From the NCBI RefSeq assembly GCF_000208745.1, contig NC_030852.1, positions 30,582,969 to 30,646,968 of the forward strand: a DNA stretch of 64,000 nucleotides, read 5' to 3'. Numbering within the stretch: position 1 is the first letter of the stretch; the number at the start of each line of letters is the position of its first letter. Positions 48,247 through 62,006 of the stretch are shown piece after piece. The notes under the pieces were generated by a model. That model had not been told where the DNA came from, ran no database searches, and worked only from the letters and a program-made list of their open reading frames with translations. The DNA comes from Theobroma cacao (taxonomy: Eukaryota; Streptophyta; Magnoliopsida; Malvales; Malvaceae). Made by a program: the position numbers and the translations under genes.

Positions 48247-50020
48247 CCTTGCTGTAACCAATGAGCGGTCTCCGCGCGTCGCTAGAAGTCGATGTCGTCG
48301 TTTGCGTCAGAGCCGTACGGTAACCGCAGTGGTTGCGGTTGCCGCGTTGCTTATTTCCACCACCGCCTGGCTCTCTCTTGTTTTCTCCGGCACCACCACA
48401 CGTTGCTGGCGTCGTTTCAAGGACTGGGAAGGCAGTCCCCTTTCCCTCTCCCGGTCTCTCCCCTGGTCTTCTTCTCTCATTAGCCGATCAATCCCGGCAC
48501 CTCCTCGGTTCCAATCGCCACTAGCCTCTCCTCGAAACCGCAGCCTCTCGGAGCGTGCGAATGAGAAACAAGAGCTTTTACTAAACGACATCGTGTTTGG
48601 AATAGCAGGGTCCTTGCATCTATGGAAACAACGGAAAGAGTTACTTAGGCTTTGGTGGCGGCCGTTGGAAATGCGAGGTCACGTCTGGTTAGAAGAGCAG
48701 GTCCCACCTGAAGAAGCCGACGATTCGCTTCCACCACTCATGGTCTCTGAAGACATCTCACGTTTCCGTTACACTAACCCAACAGGCCACCCTTCGGGTC
48801 TACGAATCTCCCGAATTTTAACGGAATCCTTCCGCCTCCGTCTCCCCGACGTCCGCTGGTTCGTTTTAGGAGACGACGACACGGTTTTCAACGTAGACAA
48901 TCTGGTGGCAGTTTTAAGCAAATACGATCCTTCCGAGATGATGTACATCGGAACTCCTTCGGAAAGCCACTCTGCCAACGCGTATTTCAGTCACTCCATG
49001 GCGTTTGGCGGTGGCGGCATTGCCATCAGTTATCCTCTGGCGGAGGCTCTCTCCAACTTCCACGACGATTGCATCGAGAGGTACCCGAAGCTATATGGAA
49101 GCGATGATCGTCTACACGCCTGCATTACTGAACTCGGAGTTCCTCTCACCAGAGAGCATGGTTTTCACCAGGTAATCATAAAATAGATAAACTATTTAAA
49201 GGTTCTGCTAATTAATTTAGTTAAATATAATTAACTAATTATTATATTTGTTTTGGTAGTGGGATATTAGGGGAAATGCGTATGGTCTTTTATCCTCTCA
49301 TCCTATTGCACCACTCGTTTCAATCCACCATGTTGAATATGTGGATCCATTTTATCCTGGGTTAACTTCATTAGACAGTTTAAAACTTTTTGCAAAAGCT
49401 ATGAGAATTGAACCCAGGAGCTTTCTACAACGATCAATCTGTTATGATCGTGTTCGGCGTCTAACTTTTTCAGTTTCAATCGGTTATGTTGTTCAAGTGT
49501 TCCCAAATATTGTGCTGCCTCGTGAGCTAGAACGTTCGGAGCAAACCTACATTGCCTGGAATAAATTAAGACATCGCCATGAATTTGATCACGACACCAG
49601 GGATTCTTACAAATCTGTTTGTAAAAAACCTGTTATGTTTTTCCTCAAAGATGTGATGAAAGATGGTAATGCTACATCAGGGTCATATGCTCGGGCAAAA
49701 TCCAAAGATGATTTGAAAAGAAAGGTTTTCTGCTTTCCAAGTTCCCCTCCGTTGCAATACGTGCAGAAAATCCAAGTTTTAGGGTATCCTCTTGGAAAGA
49801 ATTGGCATCTGGTGCGTCAGGTTCTCATAATTATTCCTAAGTATTTTTTCCCCCTTTAGGTAGTTTCTGGCTTTTTCGGTTTCATGATGATTTGAATTTA
49901 CTCTGGCAGGTGCCTCGTCGGTTATGTTGCAAGGTAAACAATACCGGTGATGAACTCCTTAGATTAACTGTTGGGCAATGTGAAAAGGGAGCTCTCAGTT
50001 CTTTTACTGATTCTCTGTGA
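48224..50020 (+). CDS. DUF604 / fringe-related glycosyltransferase, type II Golgi protein
   Basis: Three exons, 48224-49171, 49260-49811 and 49910-50020, join in phase to 536 residues. The N-terminus is short and basic (RSRCRRLRQSR), followed by one membrane anchor at about 33-55, which gives a type II Golgi layout. The luminal part has LNDIVFGIAGSLHLWKQRK, the metal-binding triad in FVLGDDDTVF (Asp217-219), AFGGGGIAISYPL, DRLHACITELGVPLTREHGFHQ, and in exon 2 HVEYVDPFYPG. These are hallmarks of the DUF604 (GT31/fringe-like) family, as in Arabidopsis At1g33250 (remembered). The transferred sugar is not known for most members, but beta-1,3-galactosyl-type transfer is often assumed. No earlier in-frame ATG exists after the upstream stop. 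Confidence 0.92.
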
Positions 50021-53000
50021 ATGATGGAGGGATGCTGCTGAGTATATATATAGGCTTCAAGATGGACCTCAAACTATGTTGTGCTTTATGCTCTTTAGCC
50101 ACACGGAAATTTTTTGGGTCTGCCTTGAGATTGACATTGGACATTTTTCTCATAATCTTACTTCCCTATATCAGATATTGGAGTGCTTTGTTGTACTCAG
50201 TTGATAGAGTTAAAGATTAGACCAACTTCAGCTCAGTCATTCCATTCTTTGCCTTCAGTTTTGTTCAGAAGGTAATTCATCATATACTGATAGCTAGCAT
50301 TTTGAACTTGCTGATAAAGTGAGTGAAACTGGTAGTTGTTTGTCAATATGAAATGTTAAATTAGTTAATTATTTTTGATGCACCTCAAGATTCTTGGTCT
50401 TGTCCATGCCACGATTTAATTTCATAGTTTTTGCTTGGGCTTGCTCCAAATGAAAGGAGATGTTGAGTCTGGAACAAATCTAATCCACCATCTAGGTGAT
50501 TGGCCATATAAGCAATTTTAGGAGTGGACAATGGCTAGTTCAGTAAAGGGGAAGAATCTTCTATCAAAGCAGATTTAAAATACATCAATAAACATGTTTT
50601 GATGTCCTCATCTGTTTAAATTTGAACACTTATGGATCTCAAGCTTGACCCTGTAAGAAAGGCATTGTCTGTTTGTGATTAGCTATTTGGTGCTGTCTAA
50701 TTAAATCCTATTTTACCATTTAATGCAAGCTGTATTGAACTTCTTTTTGCCAATTAGAATACAGGGCATTATATGTACTCAGTATATTCAAGAGAATCTT
50801 TTAGTTGATCATGATTGATTCCGTGTGACTGAATTTATGCTTTATAGACTTGAGTTACATAATATATCATAGTAGCATAATTCTTAGCCAGGTGGTTGCT
50901 TGTTTTATAATTTTCTTTCTCGAATAAATGAATCATTATTATTAATAGAGGTCATCTAAAGTGATTACAACTTTTAGCCCCTCTGGAAATCAGTCTCTGC
51001 ATCTTGTTTTGAATGCCCTGTGGATGCTTTGTCACAATCTGTCGTGGGTTAAAGAACAATTCATTTCTTTAAAGCATGCGTAATAAAAGAAACCTTGGTC
51101 AAGAACAACTTCTGCTGAGTTTAGAATAGCTGTAGTGCTTGAGAGTCTGTGGTTGCAATCATTAGCTTAAGTTGTTCTTGTTTTGTCTTCTGATTTATAT
51201 CCTGTCTTTAACCTAGTGATTGAAAGAAAACGTGCTTCTTTGAGCATCTTAATTATGTTAGTAGGATATCTATCATTTCCATGCATCTATTCTATTGCCT
51301 TTTCTTCTAGTGCGCCTGACTTTTCCCTTTAGGACCTCCCCCTTGATTTATTAGCTCATTGGCCATTTGATCTGAATTTTCTTCTAAATTCTATGTTGAA
51401 AATAGCATATTTGCTAGACTTTTTAGGCATGAAACTACCAGTTGCATGATTTTTTAGAACTGTAAGAACTATATATATAAGTAATTCTGTAATTTTCTTT
51501 TGCTTTTTAGTTCTCTTGATCAATGATTGTTAAACCAATGAGATATATTGTTCCTCTGTATTATGCTATAAAAAGTTGAAATGAGGTCAATAGGTGGAAG
51601 TGAAACTGGGATGTCTTTCAATAACGCTATAGTGTCATTCAAATATAAAGCAATGAACAGGCAGTTTCTCAGTGCTCAGGTCATCTTGCTTGGTTTACTT
51701 TTGATTCCTTTTCTTCAGCAGTTCTATCCTTTGTGTGATGGGTGATATGCCTGATCTGGCATTCTGATAAAAGAAGTCTTTATGTGAAATTTGGGGCATT
51801 AGTTAGCACTTATTTTCCCTCAAATGCCAAGTAGTAAAATGAATCTATTATTTCTGCAACATGTTTGTTAGCACCTGGGATCTCTACCAAACTGCCAGCC
51901 ATCTCTTACTGCCTTTGTTAGAGCTCAGGGGCCAAATGGACTTGCTTTGTTGTTTGACTTGGCTACATAAGTTCAGTTGACTCTGATTATAATTGTCATG
52001 TTATTCATTTTGAAATTGTGGATGGTCCCTCGTTGGGATGAACAACAAAACAGAGAAGGCCTATAAACTATTGGCCCTTTTTCTTAATGGCAAGGTTGCA
52101 ATTAAAAGTTAAACTTGCCTGGTTATATATGTGGAGTTCTTTCCCTAGCATGAAACAAGAAGAACAAAAACATTATGTTTTCTCATTAGATTAACATGTC
52201 TGCTTGCATGAAAATTTATGTGACTAACTGTTAAAGTGAAGGAGATGCTGATGGAATGGCTGAAGATTTGTATCTTTCTTTTGGCCATTCATTTGCATAG
52301 GCTGGTACAATAGATAACCCAAAGTTAGTAGGTCTCCCTGTATGCTTATTTTTCTACATTCTTTTGCAATTTAAGTCAGGAATTTATGGTGTGTTATTTT
52401 ATAATTCTGACATCATATCTTCTTTTCTTTATTACTTTTTTTTCCCTTTCGATTGTTACTTGATGTCTGAACTTCGATGATCTGGGTGGTTGCTTGTTTT
52501 TAGGCTTTAGGGCCAGGGAAGATACTAATTATATGTAAGTAGAGCTTACCTTAGTTTAATTCATTTGCTTATGCAATTTCAGAATATCCAATTTGTCTTT
52601 GGCTTTTGCCCACATACCTGAACTTCAATTTTGGGAATGATGGTGTAAAATGTTGGTTTTCTTTGGTGTTCCTTTGATTGATGCTGTGCTGAATTGTTCA
52701 TGAGTCTCAACATGAAGCTAGCATATTGAAACAAAGGTACTAGAACAAGTCTAGCATATTAATGTGTGAAAGTGATGATCATGAATTCGATTAAAGGTCT
52801 CAGGTAAGAAGAAAAAGGAAAAACAATTATTTAAAGTTTGCTTAACTGAATCACTTAGAAGTATGTTACGTGAACAATTATTTAAAGTTTGCTTAACTGA
52901 ATCACTTTGCCTCCATTCTATTTTGGGAAGATTTTCTTTTTCCTCCAATTTTATATTTGTAGCATGAAAAGTACACGAGTTATTTGGCGTCCATTGGACT

Positions 53001-56000
53001 ATCTTTTCTTGTTATGGAACTTGCAGTGGCATGTTGGCCGTTGAATTTATTTTGGAAGGAGGAGAGGGGTTGGGGGGGTGGTACGGGTGCTGATGCATGT
53101 GAACGAGGATGGTTAACAGGTAGGATTTTCATTTTCTTATTGGTGAATAAAAAAAAGGTGTGTTTTGATCATATTGTGACCAAATTGGAGTGAATCCCTT
53201 TCGGTTCTTTGATGGTTATTGCCTTGTCACTTGTTTTCAAAGTGTTTACTATTTTTTTCAGTATATTACGGGAAAGGATGACTTGGACTCACAGGAATCT
53301 GCTGCTTGTCTTTCAGTCTTTGTCAATGCATATAGAAAGGGGCAGAAATATTGGAGATGATAAAATTTTAGTTATTATAAGAAAGACAAATATAGATCTG
53401 ATATCTCAATCCTTCTCATTCTGCTGACAGAGCTTTTAATGTCATTTCTCAAATCGTAGATCTAACCAACACTTGAAATATTCTTTTCTTATTTTACTTA
53501 ATGCGACAGGGACGCAGCCATGTAAGATAATCCTTTGCTTCATTAATACGGTATTGGTAATTTTCAACATCATAATTTATGAACTTTGGGGGTACTGCAG
53601 TTGCAACTACTATTTGCAAAGATTAAATCCCCTTCATAATGCTCAATTTTCCCTCTACTTGTTTCTACTTTTTAGCTGTCCTTATCTTCTTCCTGATATT
53701 GCTTCCCCTGATTTATTGTGGAGTATTAGATCCTGCAGAGAGCATTAGATCCCCATTCCACTTTCTAATAAGGTAAGAAACTTTCTGTCAAGATAACTTG
53801 TCTAGAGACGTAGTCCTCCAGCTTTGACTGCTCTTTGCCGCTGTGCATTGCAGCCCGTAAATGTTGACACGATTTCCTTGCCAAGGCCGGCAATTCTTTT
53901 GACGTTTTCCAAAGTTAGGGCGAAATGGAAGTCAATTCGAATTTGACCAAGGAATGGGTAATCCACGCCTCCTAAAGACGAGTCGAATCTTAAAGCAAAA
54001 ACCAATGACTGCTAAAGACGAGAGAGTCTTCAACCCGCTTTTTAAGAACTGTCCATTTATTTTTTTTAAAAAATATAATTGATTGAGGTAAAGACGTTTT
54101 TCAGCTGTTATCCCATTTATGCCTTCTGTTTTATTCGCACCTTCCAATTTGACAACAAATCTATCATTTGACGCGTGTTATGTATTAGCCCGTTGGGGGT
54201 AGGTGTTGCGATCATGGGGTGAAACTGTTTTCCTTTTTCCGTTGTTTTATCATAATGTTCAAAACCCACCTGGAAGAAAAAGTACAAAAAATGGACACTC
54301 AAGTGGGATTTTTATTAATTATAAAAACAATGTATTTACAGTTCCACTCCAAATTTTGTTCTGCAGATTGCTTTTAGCTGTAGAGCAAGATCTCTGTACC
54401 CAAACAAAACAATAAAAAAAAAAGCTCTTGTTCGACATTGCATATAAACCCCAAGAGTGGATATGGACCACTAACAGAATGCCATGTTCTTTTTCTTATT
54501 TGGTTGCATGCATTAATTTGAGTTAAATGGAACGCAAATATACAACTTAAAACACAAAAAATCAATTTGCTCGCCCTTTTTGTGGTTTAGAATTGCGTTT
54601 GAGACGTTCTGAAGGGACCCTATTTACACTTCCTTTCCATTTTAAGTACCGCATGTGCCATTCGTTTTCAGATATTTATTTTTTGCCATCGCATTTCAAC
54701 TGTTGTTTTATTGAACTTTTCAATGCTTCTTTTCTTATATTTATCTTTTTTCCAGCACAACTTTTTCAGTGCAAGTTTCTGTTTACCCGCAGACTTTTCT
54801 TCAATGACAAACTAAGGTTAGAGTGGCCTGCTTTTGTTCTTTTGTTTTTTAGTCGCCGGCAGGAACTTACTTGAAAATGATCTATACCTACAGTTTGAAC
54901 TGATTTGATTTCACATTGGGTTCAGCTCACACAGGAAAAAAAAAAAAAAAAAGAGAGAGAAGACCATCTGATTCAGATGTAATGGAATCGATAAAACTAC
55001 TTTAATTAAAGTTTAGCAACTGATGAGGATAGGGATAATCTTTATTTTTCCTCCTCTTGTATAAGTTTTGCAGTGTTCAAATATACACACGCCTGTTGGT
55101 GACTGGCTTGAAGAGGCGGAAATCTCTCCCTGTGATTATTTATAAGATTGCCTGGAATGCGTACATCTATCTTGTCTGCCTGAGAGGAATAACACGGGAC
55201 GTATGGGAAGCAAGCTTGTACTACAACTGGAATCTCTCAGGCTACTATGGATTCAGTTCGTTTCAGGCTTCACATTTACCTCAGGAGATCAAAGCTAGAA
55301 ATTCCAATCCCTGTCATAGTTGGATACTTTCAGACAATTGATTCTAGTTGTTTCTTTCTTTGTTTTGTTTGGTCTTACTGGTTGATGTACTACACTCCTT
55401 GTAGCAGGACTTTCACTGCTTTCTTTGATATATAAAATATTTTTGCATTTCTCAAAAAAATAAAAATAAAAATAAGCACCTTAAATAATCACTTACATAC
55501 ATAAAACATTATTTGCAAACTAATAAAAATATACATATGAAAAGAAAAAAAAAAAGCAGAAACATGAAGTTGACGTATACCAACGAGCAAAGAATAATAA
55601 TGATAATTATTATTATTATTATTATTATCATAATGAAAAATATAAATTGTTATTAATAATTTTTTTATGACATTATGCATATATTCGCAACAATTACAAT
55701 TATAATCAAATACTTTAATAATCATGAAATAGAATAAATCAATAAACATGCCACAATTCAATATTGACAAAGGTTTATTTGTGGGTGGAGTAGATGGGAA
55801 CGGGATGAAGGGGTGTAAAAAAGACTTAAAAAGAGAGTACTATGATGTGAGGTTGGCTGAGACGTAATAACACGTGAATGTGAAGAATGTTAAGGGAGAT
55901 GAAAATGAAAATGAGAAAGCAAAGAGAGGCAAGAAGCATGTGCACCGATTTGGGCATAATGGGGAAGATGCCTGGCAGTTGGGGGGTTTCACAAATCCGG

Positions 56001-57619
56001 GAGAAACGCCACGCACGTTCTTACCACCTCATATTTTGGGCCCTCTTACAGCTGTACCAATCTGTTCCTGTCCCTTCTTTTCTTTTTTATTTTTCCCACC
56101 TTTGTGATTTTCTTTTATTTTATTTATTTATTTATTAGTTTTAGTGTTATTTTGATCCCCCATTTTACATTCCTCTTTCTCTTTTAGACTCTTTTGATCC
56201 CCATTTTCAATTAGATGAAATTACATTGACGATGAATAAAATTCTATTATTTGTTTATTAATATGCTGCATTTTTTAAAGATAAAGGGGCAGCCTATGCC
56301 ATGATTGATCTTACTGGCCTAAAACAATAACATATGGATACGGAATTTTATAATCTAATACATTGAATCCATTTTACTCTCAAACTTATTTAAAACCGAA
56401 AATATAATTGATTCTCTTTCTTTAAAATATTATGATTTGATTATGTGAGTATTAATTTAATTAATTAAAAAAAAAGGATAGCTTAGAGGTCGAGGTCAGT
56501 ATCTCTCGAGCAAATCATTTTATGATTATTTTTTATTTAATTCAATAGTTTAGAATAGTATTAGCATGTAATGAAGGGTCTGTAACGCCCTCATATGTGA
56601 GGGTTAGTAGTTGGGATGTAGATTAAGATGACAAAAAAGAATAAGAGCGCATCAAAATATTGTATTTAAAATAAATGATTAGTACGTAGCGTTGTAAGAA
56701 AGGAAAAGAAGAGATTACAGAGGTGTTTGGGTGCATGTATTTAATCAAGAAGAGAAGAGGAGGGAGAGTGGGAGGGGAGGTATGCAAAATTGGTGATTAA
56801 TAATAAAAGTGAAGGCCCCCAATCACATGGAACTTAGCAAGAAGGGGGGAGATGGGGCCGACAAGTTTGTTTAACTCAAGTCCTCTCAGACTGACAAGAG
56901 GGCACTGACCATCCGGACTGTTGATGGGTGATTTGTGGTTAATTGGGTTAATTTAGATTTGCACGGTGAGATTAGGGGGAAGGAAAGGATCGTTGGAAAG
57001 GAGAAAGAGTATGGGATTGAAATTCTTTCCCATTTGAAACGGGTTTATTTCTCTCAAAAACACAAATAAGTAGCGTGTATTACTAAAGTAGATCTTGCTT
57101 TGCTTGTTGGCTTGGTGGAGTTAATAAAGCATCTTAACTCTGGTTTAGTTGAGGCGTAGATATTCTGATTCTAATTCCTCTACCTTCCATGTCGAGTCTG
57201 TTTTGTTCCAGCTCAAAACTTTGATAAATTTTTTATTAAAAAGAGAGAAAGAGAGAGACACAGACACAGAGAGAGAGAGAGAAAATCCCAGGGTTGTGTG
57301 TTGGGAAGAGGCCAATAACCCAATGCAAAAAACCCAATTAGTGCTGGCCACGTAGGAAGAAATTAGGGAGTTAGGTCAATTTATGGAACATTATTGGAGC
57401 GGGAGGGAGAGATGGTTAGGCACTAGATTTTTATTCCGGAAACTAGAGAATAGAGACTGGAGACTAGAGATGTTTTTGCCCATATATTGAGATTTCCTTT
57501 TTTTTTTTTAATTTTTTTTTAAAAAAAGATTTAATATACAAATAGTATTGCTACCCCTTTTGAGTTTTAGTAGATGTGTGCATAAATATAAAAGATGTTT
57601 GAATAATTTAATATAACAA
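50021..57619. other. Gene-poor region upstream of GTL1
   Basis: About 7.6 kb with no supportable gene. The first few hundred bases are the DUF604 3' UTR. Much of 50300-53500 has T-rich, intron-like texture without exons. The minus frame at 53802-54005 has balanced composition but no recognised family. Microsatellites are TAT at 55607-55628, GA at 57241-57286 and an A run at 54937. Confidence 0.45.
52822..52907. repeat. 35-bp direct repeat, 51-bp spacing
   Basis: The block starting AACAATTATTTAAAGTTTGC and ending GAATCACTT occurs at 52822 and 52873 without mismatch, separated by 16 bases. Intergenic, recent. Confidence 0.9.
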
Positions 57620-58520
57620 ATGTTGGCAAAAGTGGTTTTAACAATTATTAGCTGCAAAGTGAGAGCCGCTGACAACACAGCATCTCGTTTGTTTTATCAT
57701 TTCATTTCACCTCCCTTTCTCTTTCTCTTTCTCTTTCCTCTCTCTCTCTCTCTCTCTCTTAATCATCATCATCCTCATAATCGTCATCTCCATTCATTTT
57801 ATCTTTCTCTCTCTACATTTATCTCTCTCTCCATCCTTACTTTCTCTTTCTCTTTCTCTTTTATTCTGTCCAAATTTTTGCAGAGTGCAGTTGCAGTGCA
57901 GTTGATGATGATGATGATTATGCCCTTCTGCTCCTCCTCTCTTTCTTCTTTACTGCTGCCCCCCCCCCCGCCCCCCCGTCCCTCTTCCTTCTTTTTCTTT
58001 TCTAGTAGTATAATTTTCCCATCAATATAATTCCTTTTTTTTAACTTATAAAGAAGGAGGAAAGAAAGGAAAAGAATAAAAAATCTAAATCTCAAAGGGG
58101 GCAGCACTAACTCGTAGGAATACTCTTTCTGGCTTTCAATCTTTCCAGTTGTCTACTGTCTCTCTCTCTCTCTCAGTCCCTTTTCTTTTGTTAGAATTCT
58201 TCAATCGTATTTAACATCACCCCATCTGTCGCCAAACTTCTCTTCTCACTGTTTTCTTTCAATTAGACCCATTTCTTTCTTTTATGGTTTCTTTCTTTCT
58301 CTCTTTTTGTCAACATCCCTATCACCGCCAAAAAGCAGCAGCTCCCCCTCTCTCATCGCAACTGTGTGGGGAGGGAGGAGGGCAATAGACAGACACAATT
58401 CAACTGAATTATATTATCATTGATGAGGAGAAGAAGAAAGATCTTCATGCACCACTGATAAATAAAGATTCCTACTTTGCCAACCTTCATCCACATCACT
58501 GAGGGAAACAACAAGAAGAG
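57620..58520 (+). other. GTL1 promoter/leader, CT-rich
   Basis: Long pyrimidine-rich DNA with (CT)n at 57738-57759, repeats of TTTCTC (57716-57860), a C-run CCCCCCCCCGCCCCCCC at 57960-57976, and another CT run near 58160. It contains several ATGs (for example ATGATGATGATG at 57905), so if transcription starts early the leader has many upstream starts. The frame at 57620-58030 is low-complexity Ser/Leu/Pro and is not taken as a gene. Confidence 0.4.
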
Positions 58521-61500
58521 ATGCAGCAAGGAGGAGGAGAAGGAGGAGGGGGGCATCAATCTCAATACGGGGAGATGGGTGCTCCAACAACAGCAGTAGC
58601 AACAACGACGGGTGCAGTGAGCAGCAGCCACATGGTAAGCGAGCAGTCGGAGCAGTTAGTGGAAGCGGCATCGCCTATAAGCAGTAGGCCGCCTGCCACT
58701 GGGAATTTGGATGAATTCATGAGGTTAGCAAGTGGTGGAGGAGATGACGGAGGAGATGAAGGGGATCGAGCAGGTGGAGGAGGAGGAGGAGCTGGAGTTG
58801 CAAGTGGCAATAGGTGGCCCCGTCAAGAGACTCTTGCTCTTCTCAAGATTAGGTCAGATATGGATGCTGCTTTCCGTGATGCCACCGTCAAGGGCCCTCT
58901 ATGGGAAGATGTTTCCAGGTAAAGTACTTCCGCCCCCACGCCACACTGCCGTAACATGAAAAACAGTATTCTTGTTTCTGTTTTCCCCCTTATATTTCTT
59001 CTCTTTTCCTTTTCTAAATCTCGTTTGCAAAAAAAAAAAAAAAAAGAAAGTAAATCAACTAACTACTAAAATTTAATCATTACCATAATGCATTGCTCTC
59101 CAAGAGCTTAGTTGTAGCAGTGAAATACTGATGGGATGGGATGGGATGGGCTTTTTTCTCAAGATCTCCTCCCCTCTCTTTTTCTCTCTCATTCTGAACA
59201 CAAACGCACATGGCTGCTATCTGTTTCCATCACGACTCACGAGCTGGGGCATCTTTTTTTTGTTTTAGTTTTAGTACCTTCTTTCTTACAATTAAGAAAT
59301 GCCCCAGATCCGCTGCATGAACTCTGGCCAATCCTATCTTTTTCTTTTCTATATATATATTCTCTTCTTTCTTTTTATTTACTTACAACTAGTATTTACT
59401 ATTTAAGTAATTTAAAGGCTTATCTTATTTTATCAATTCCAAATCGAAATCCGGAAATTTGAAAATCCCGAGAGGAATTCTTTCTTCTAGTTATTAAAGT
59501 TTTTAGAAACCATGGAAGGGAGGGAGACTCCCCCCACACTGTCCAGCTCTTTTTATTCTCTTGTTGTTTGGTTTTGCTCTCCTTTTCACATCAATAATAC
59601 TTAGACACCAGATCAGGTTATCATTGATTTATTATATGGAAAGGACAGATGAGGTCAGTTGGAGTAACTGTGTGAGAGTGGAGGCAGGAAAAGATTTCCA
59701 ATTTTCATGTATCTCTTGTTCAATGTTCATTCAACAAGAGTAGGAGTAGACCGGTTTACGAGACTTCATTCATTCTTTCATCTCTTTTCCTTTTCTCGAC
59801 ACTTAGCATTGATAAACAGTAACCCGGCTAAAAGTCTGGTTCAGATGATTGCCCAAATTAGTATTGATATGAGAACCGTGGGCGTCGCAGGAAGCTAGCG
59901 GAGCTGGGTTACAAAAGGAGTGCCAAAAAGTGCAAGGAAAAATTCGAGAACGTCCACAAGTACTACAAGCGAACAAAAGAAGGGCGAGCTGGCCGTCAAG
60001 ATGGTAAGAGTTACAAGTTTTTCAGCCAGCTAGAGGCTCTCCATACAACTTCTTCTGCCACTGCTGCTGCTAACCTATCAACACCAGTCACACCTGTCAC
60101 TGCCGCTAGCACCGCCAGCCTGGACGTGGCTCCCGTTTCGGTTGGGGTTCATATGCCCATCTCGTCTGTCAGAATTCCACCTGCAACTATCCCAATGTCT
60201 TCCTCTATGTTAGCCATGCCTGGATCTGCTCCTGCATCCGTGCCAGTGCCACCAGTAGGAGCAGCGCCGGCGTCAGGACATCCTATCACCACCACAGCCG
60301 CTCCATTTGGAATCAGCTTCTCTTCTAACAGCTCTTCCTCTTCTCAAGGCTTTGAAGACGATGATGACGACGATGACGAAGAAGATGAACCTGGAGGAGA
60401 ACCATCCAACATGGCTGGCACTAGCCGGAAACGTAAAAGACAGTCGTCGAGAGGGGGCGGTAGTACGACCAGGAGGATGATGGAGTTCTTCGAGGGTCTA
60501 ATGAAACAGGTCATGCAGAAGCAAGAATCCATGCAGCAGAGATTTTTAGAAGCCATAGAGAAGAGAGAGCAAGATAGGATGATAAGAGAAGAAGCTTGGA
60601 AAAGACAAGAAATGGCGAGATTAACTCGCGACCATGAACTTATGGCTCACGAACGTGCCATTGCTGCTTCTAGGGATGCTGCTATTATTTCTTTTTTGCA
60701 GAAGATTACTGGTCAGACTGTACAGTTACCCACAACTGTCACTGTCTCCGCTGCTCCACCTCCACCGACACAACCAGCCGTGCCAGTTGTTCCACCTCCG
60801 GCTTCTATTCCTACAGCAGCTTCACCATTGCATCATCCACCGTCATTACCACAACAACAGCGTAGCTCTCAACAGCAGCAACAGTCAGTACAGCCGCACC
60901 ATCAACATCAGCAACAGCCACAAGCTGTTCACCAGCAGCAGCATCAAGCTCAACCTCAAAACACTGAAGTTGTGAGGCATCATCAACAACCTATTTCTTC
61001 AGATGTAGTAATGGCTATCCCGGAGCAACAGGTCCCACCACAGGAGATTGGTCGGAGTGGGAACTTGGAGCCTGCCTCTTCTAGGTGGCCTAAAGCTGAA
61101 GTTCTTGCACTTATAAACCTGAGGAGTGGGCTTGAATCCAGGTACCAAGAGGCTGGGCCGAAGGGCCCTCTTTGGGAGGAGATCTCGGCTGGTATGTCAA
61201 GGATGGGCTACAAGAGAAGCGCCAAGCGATGCAAGGAAAAATGGGAGAACATCAACAAGTACTTCAAGAAGGTCAAAGAAAGTAATAAGAAACGTCCCGA
61301 GGATGCCAAAACCTGTCCCTATTTTCACCAACTCGATGCCCTTCACCGTAAGAAAATACTTGGAGGAGGGACTAGCGGTGGTTTCAGTAGCTTTAGTGAC
61401 CAGAATAGGCCTCAAGAAGAAACGTCACAGCAGCATCTAGATACGAGTGAAGCCCCACCAATCACGGCAGCGCCGCAATCGACGCAGCCTACTGATCAAT

Positions 61501-62006
61501 CAGAAAACAAAACTGGAGCTACTGCTGATGTGCTGACAAGAAAAGAAGGTTTACCTGGGAGTTTCTTTGGAGAAGGAAACGGTGAAGCTGCAAAGAAGGT
61601 AATTTATTTTACTTACCAGCTTCTTTATTTTCTTTTATGCCTCAATATCATCACTTTGACATTTTCAATTACCCATTGCATTTTGATAAACCATTTTATA
61701 TGATGCCTATTGATTCTTGGGTTGGTATTGAAGCCAGAAGACATTGTGATGGAGCTGATGGAGGACCAGGGGATGCACCATCAAGGACAATCCTTGTTGG
61801 TGGATGGCTATGGTAAGATTGATGAACCTGACAGTGATAATATGGTTCACGAGGAAGATGAAGATGAGGACGAAGATGATGAAGATGATGACGAATTGGA
61901 AGAAGAGCGAAAGATGGCTTATAAAATAGAATATCAAAGACAGAATGCAAGCACTCCCAACGGAGGAGGGAATGGGGCGCCCTCCTTTCTGGCCATGGTT
62001 CAATAA
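58521..62006 (+). CDS. GTL1: GT-2-LIKE1-type double trihelix transcription factor
   Basis: Three exons, 58521-58918, 59891-61598 and 61734-62006, join in phase to 792 residues. Two trihelix DNA-binding domains are plain: residues ~98-186 (NRWPRQETLALLKIRSDMD ... GYKRSAKKCKEKFENVHKYY) and ~530-618 (SRWPKAEVLALINLRSGLE ... GYKRSAKRCKEKWENINKYF). Between them are an acidic run (DDDDDDDEEDE), a basic SRKRKRQSSR nuclear signal, and the conserved helix MMEFFEGLMKQVMQ...AIISFLQKITGQ. A Pro-rich and then Gln/His-rich stretch follows, and an acidic C-terminal tail. GT-2 factors bind GT elements; Arabidopsis GTL1 represses stomatal-density and trichome-growth genes. Intron 1 (972 bases) cuts the first trihelix. 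It is longer than Arabidopsis GTL1, mainly in the low-complexity parts. Identity rests on domains and synteny with At1g33240. Confidence 0.93.

Noticed and set aside
57620..58030. 136-residue frame upstream of GTL1
   Set aside because: It is low-complexity Ser/Leu/Phe/Pro from CT-rich DNA and is interrupted by runs; not a gene.
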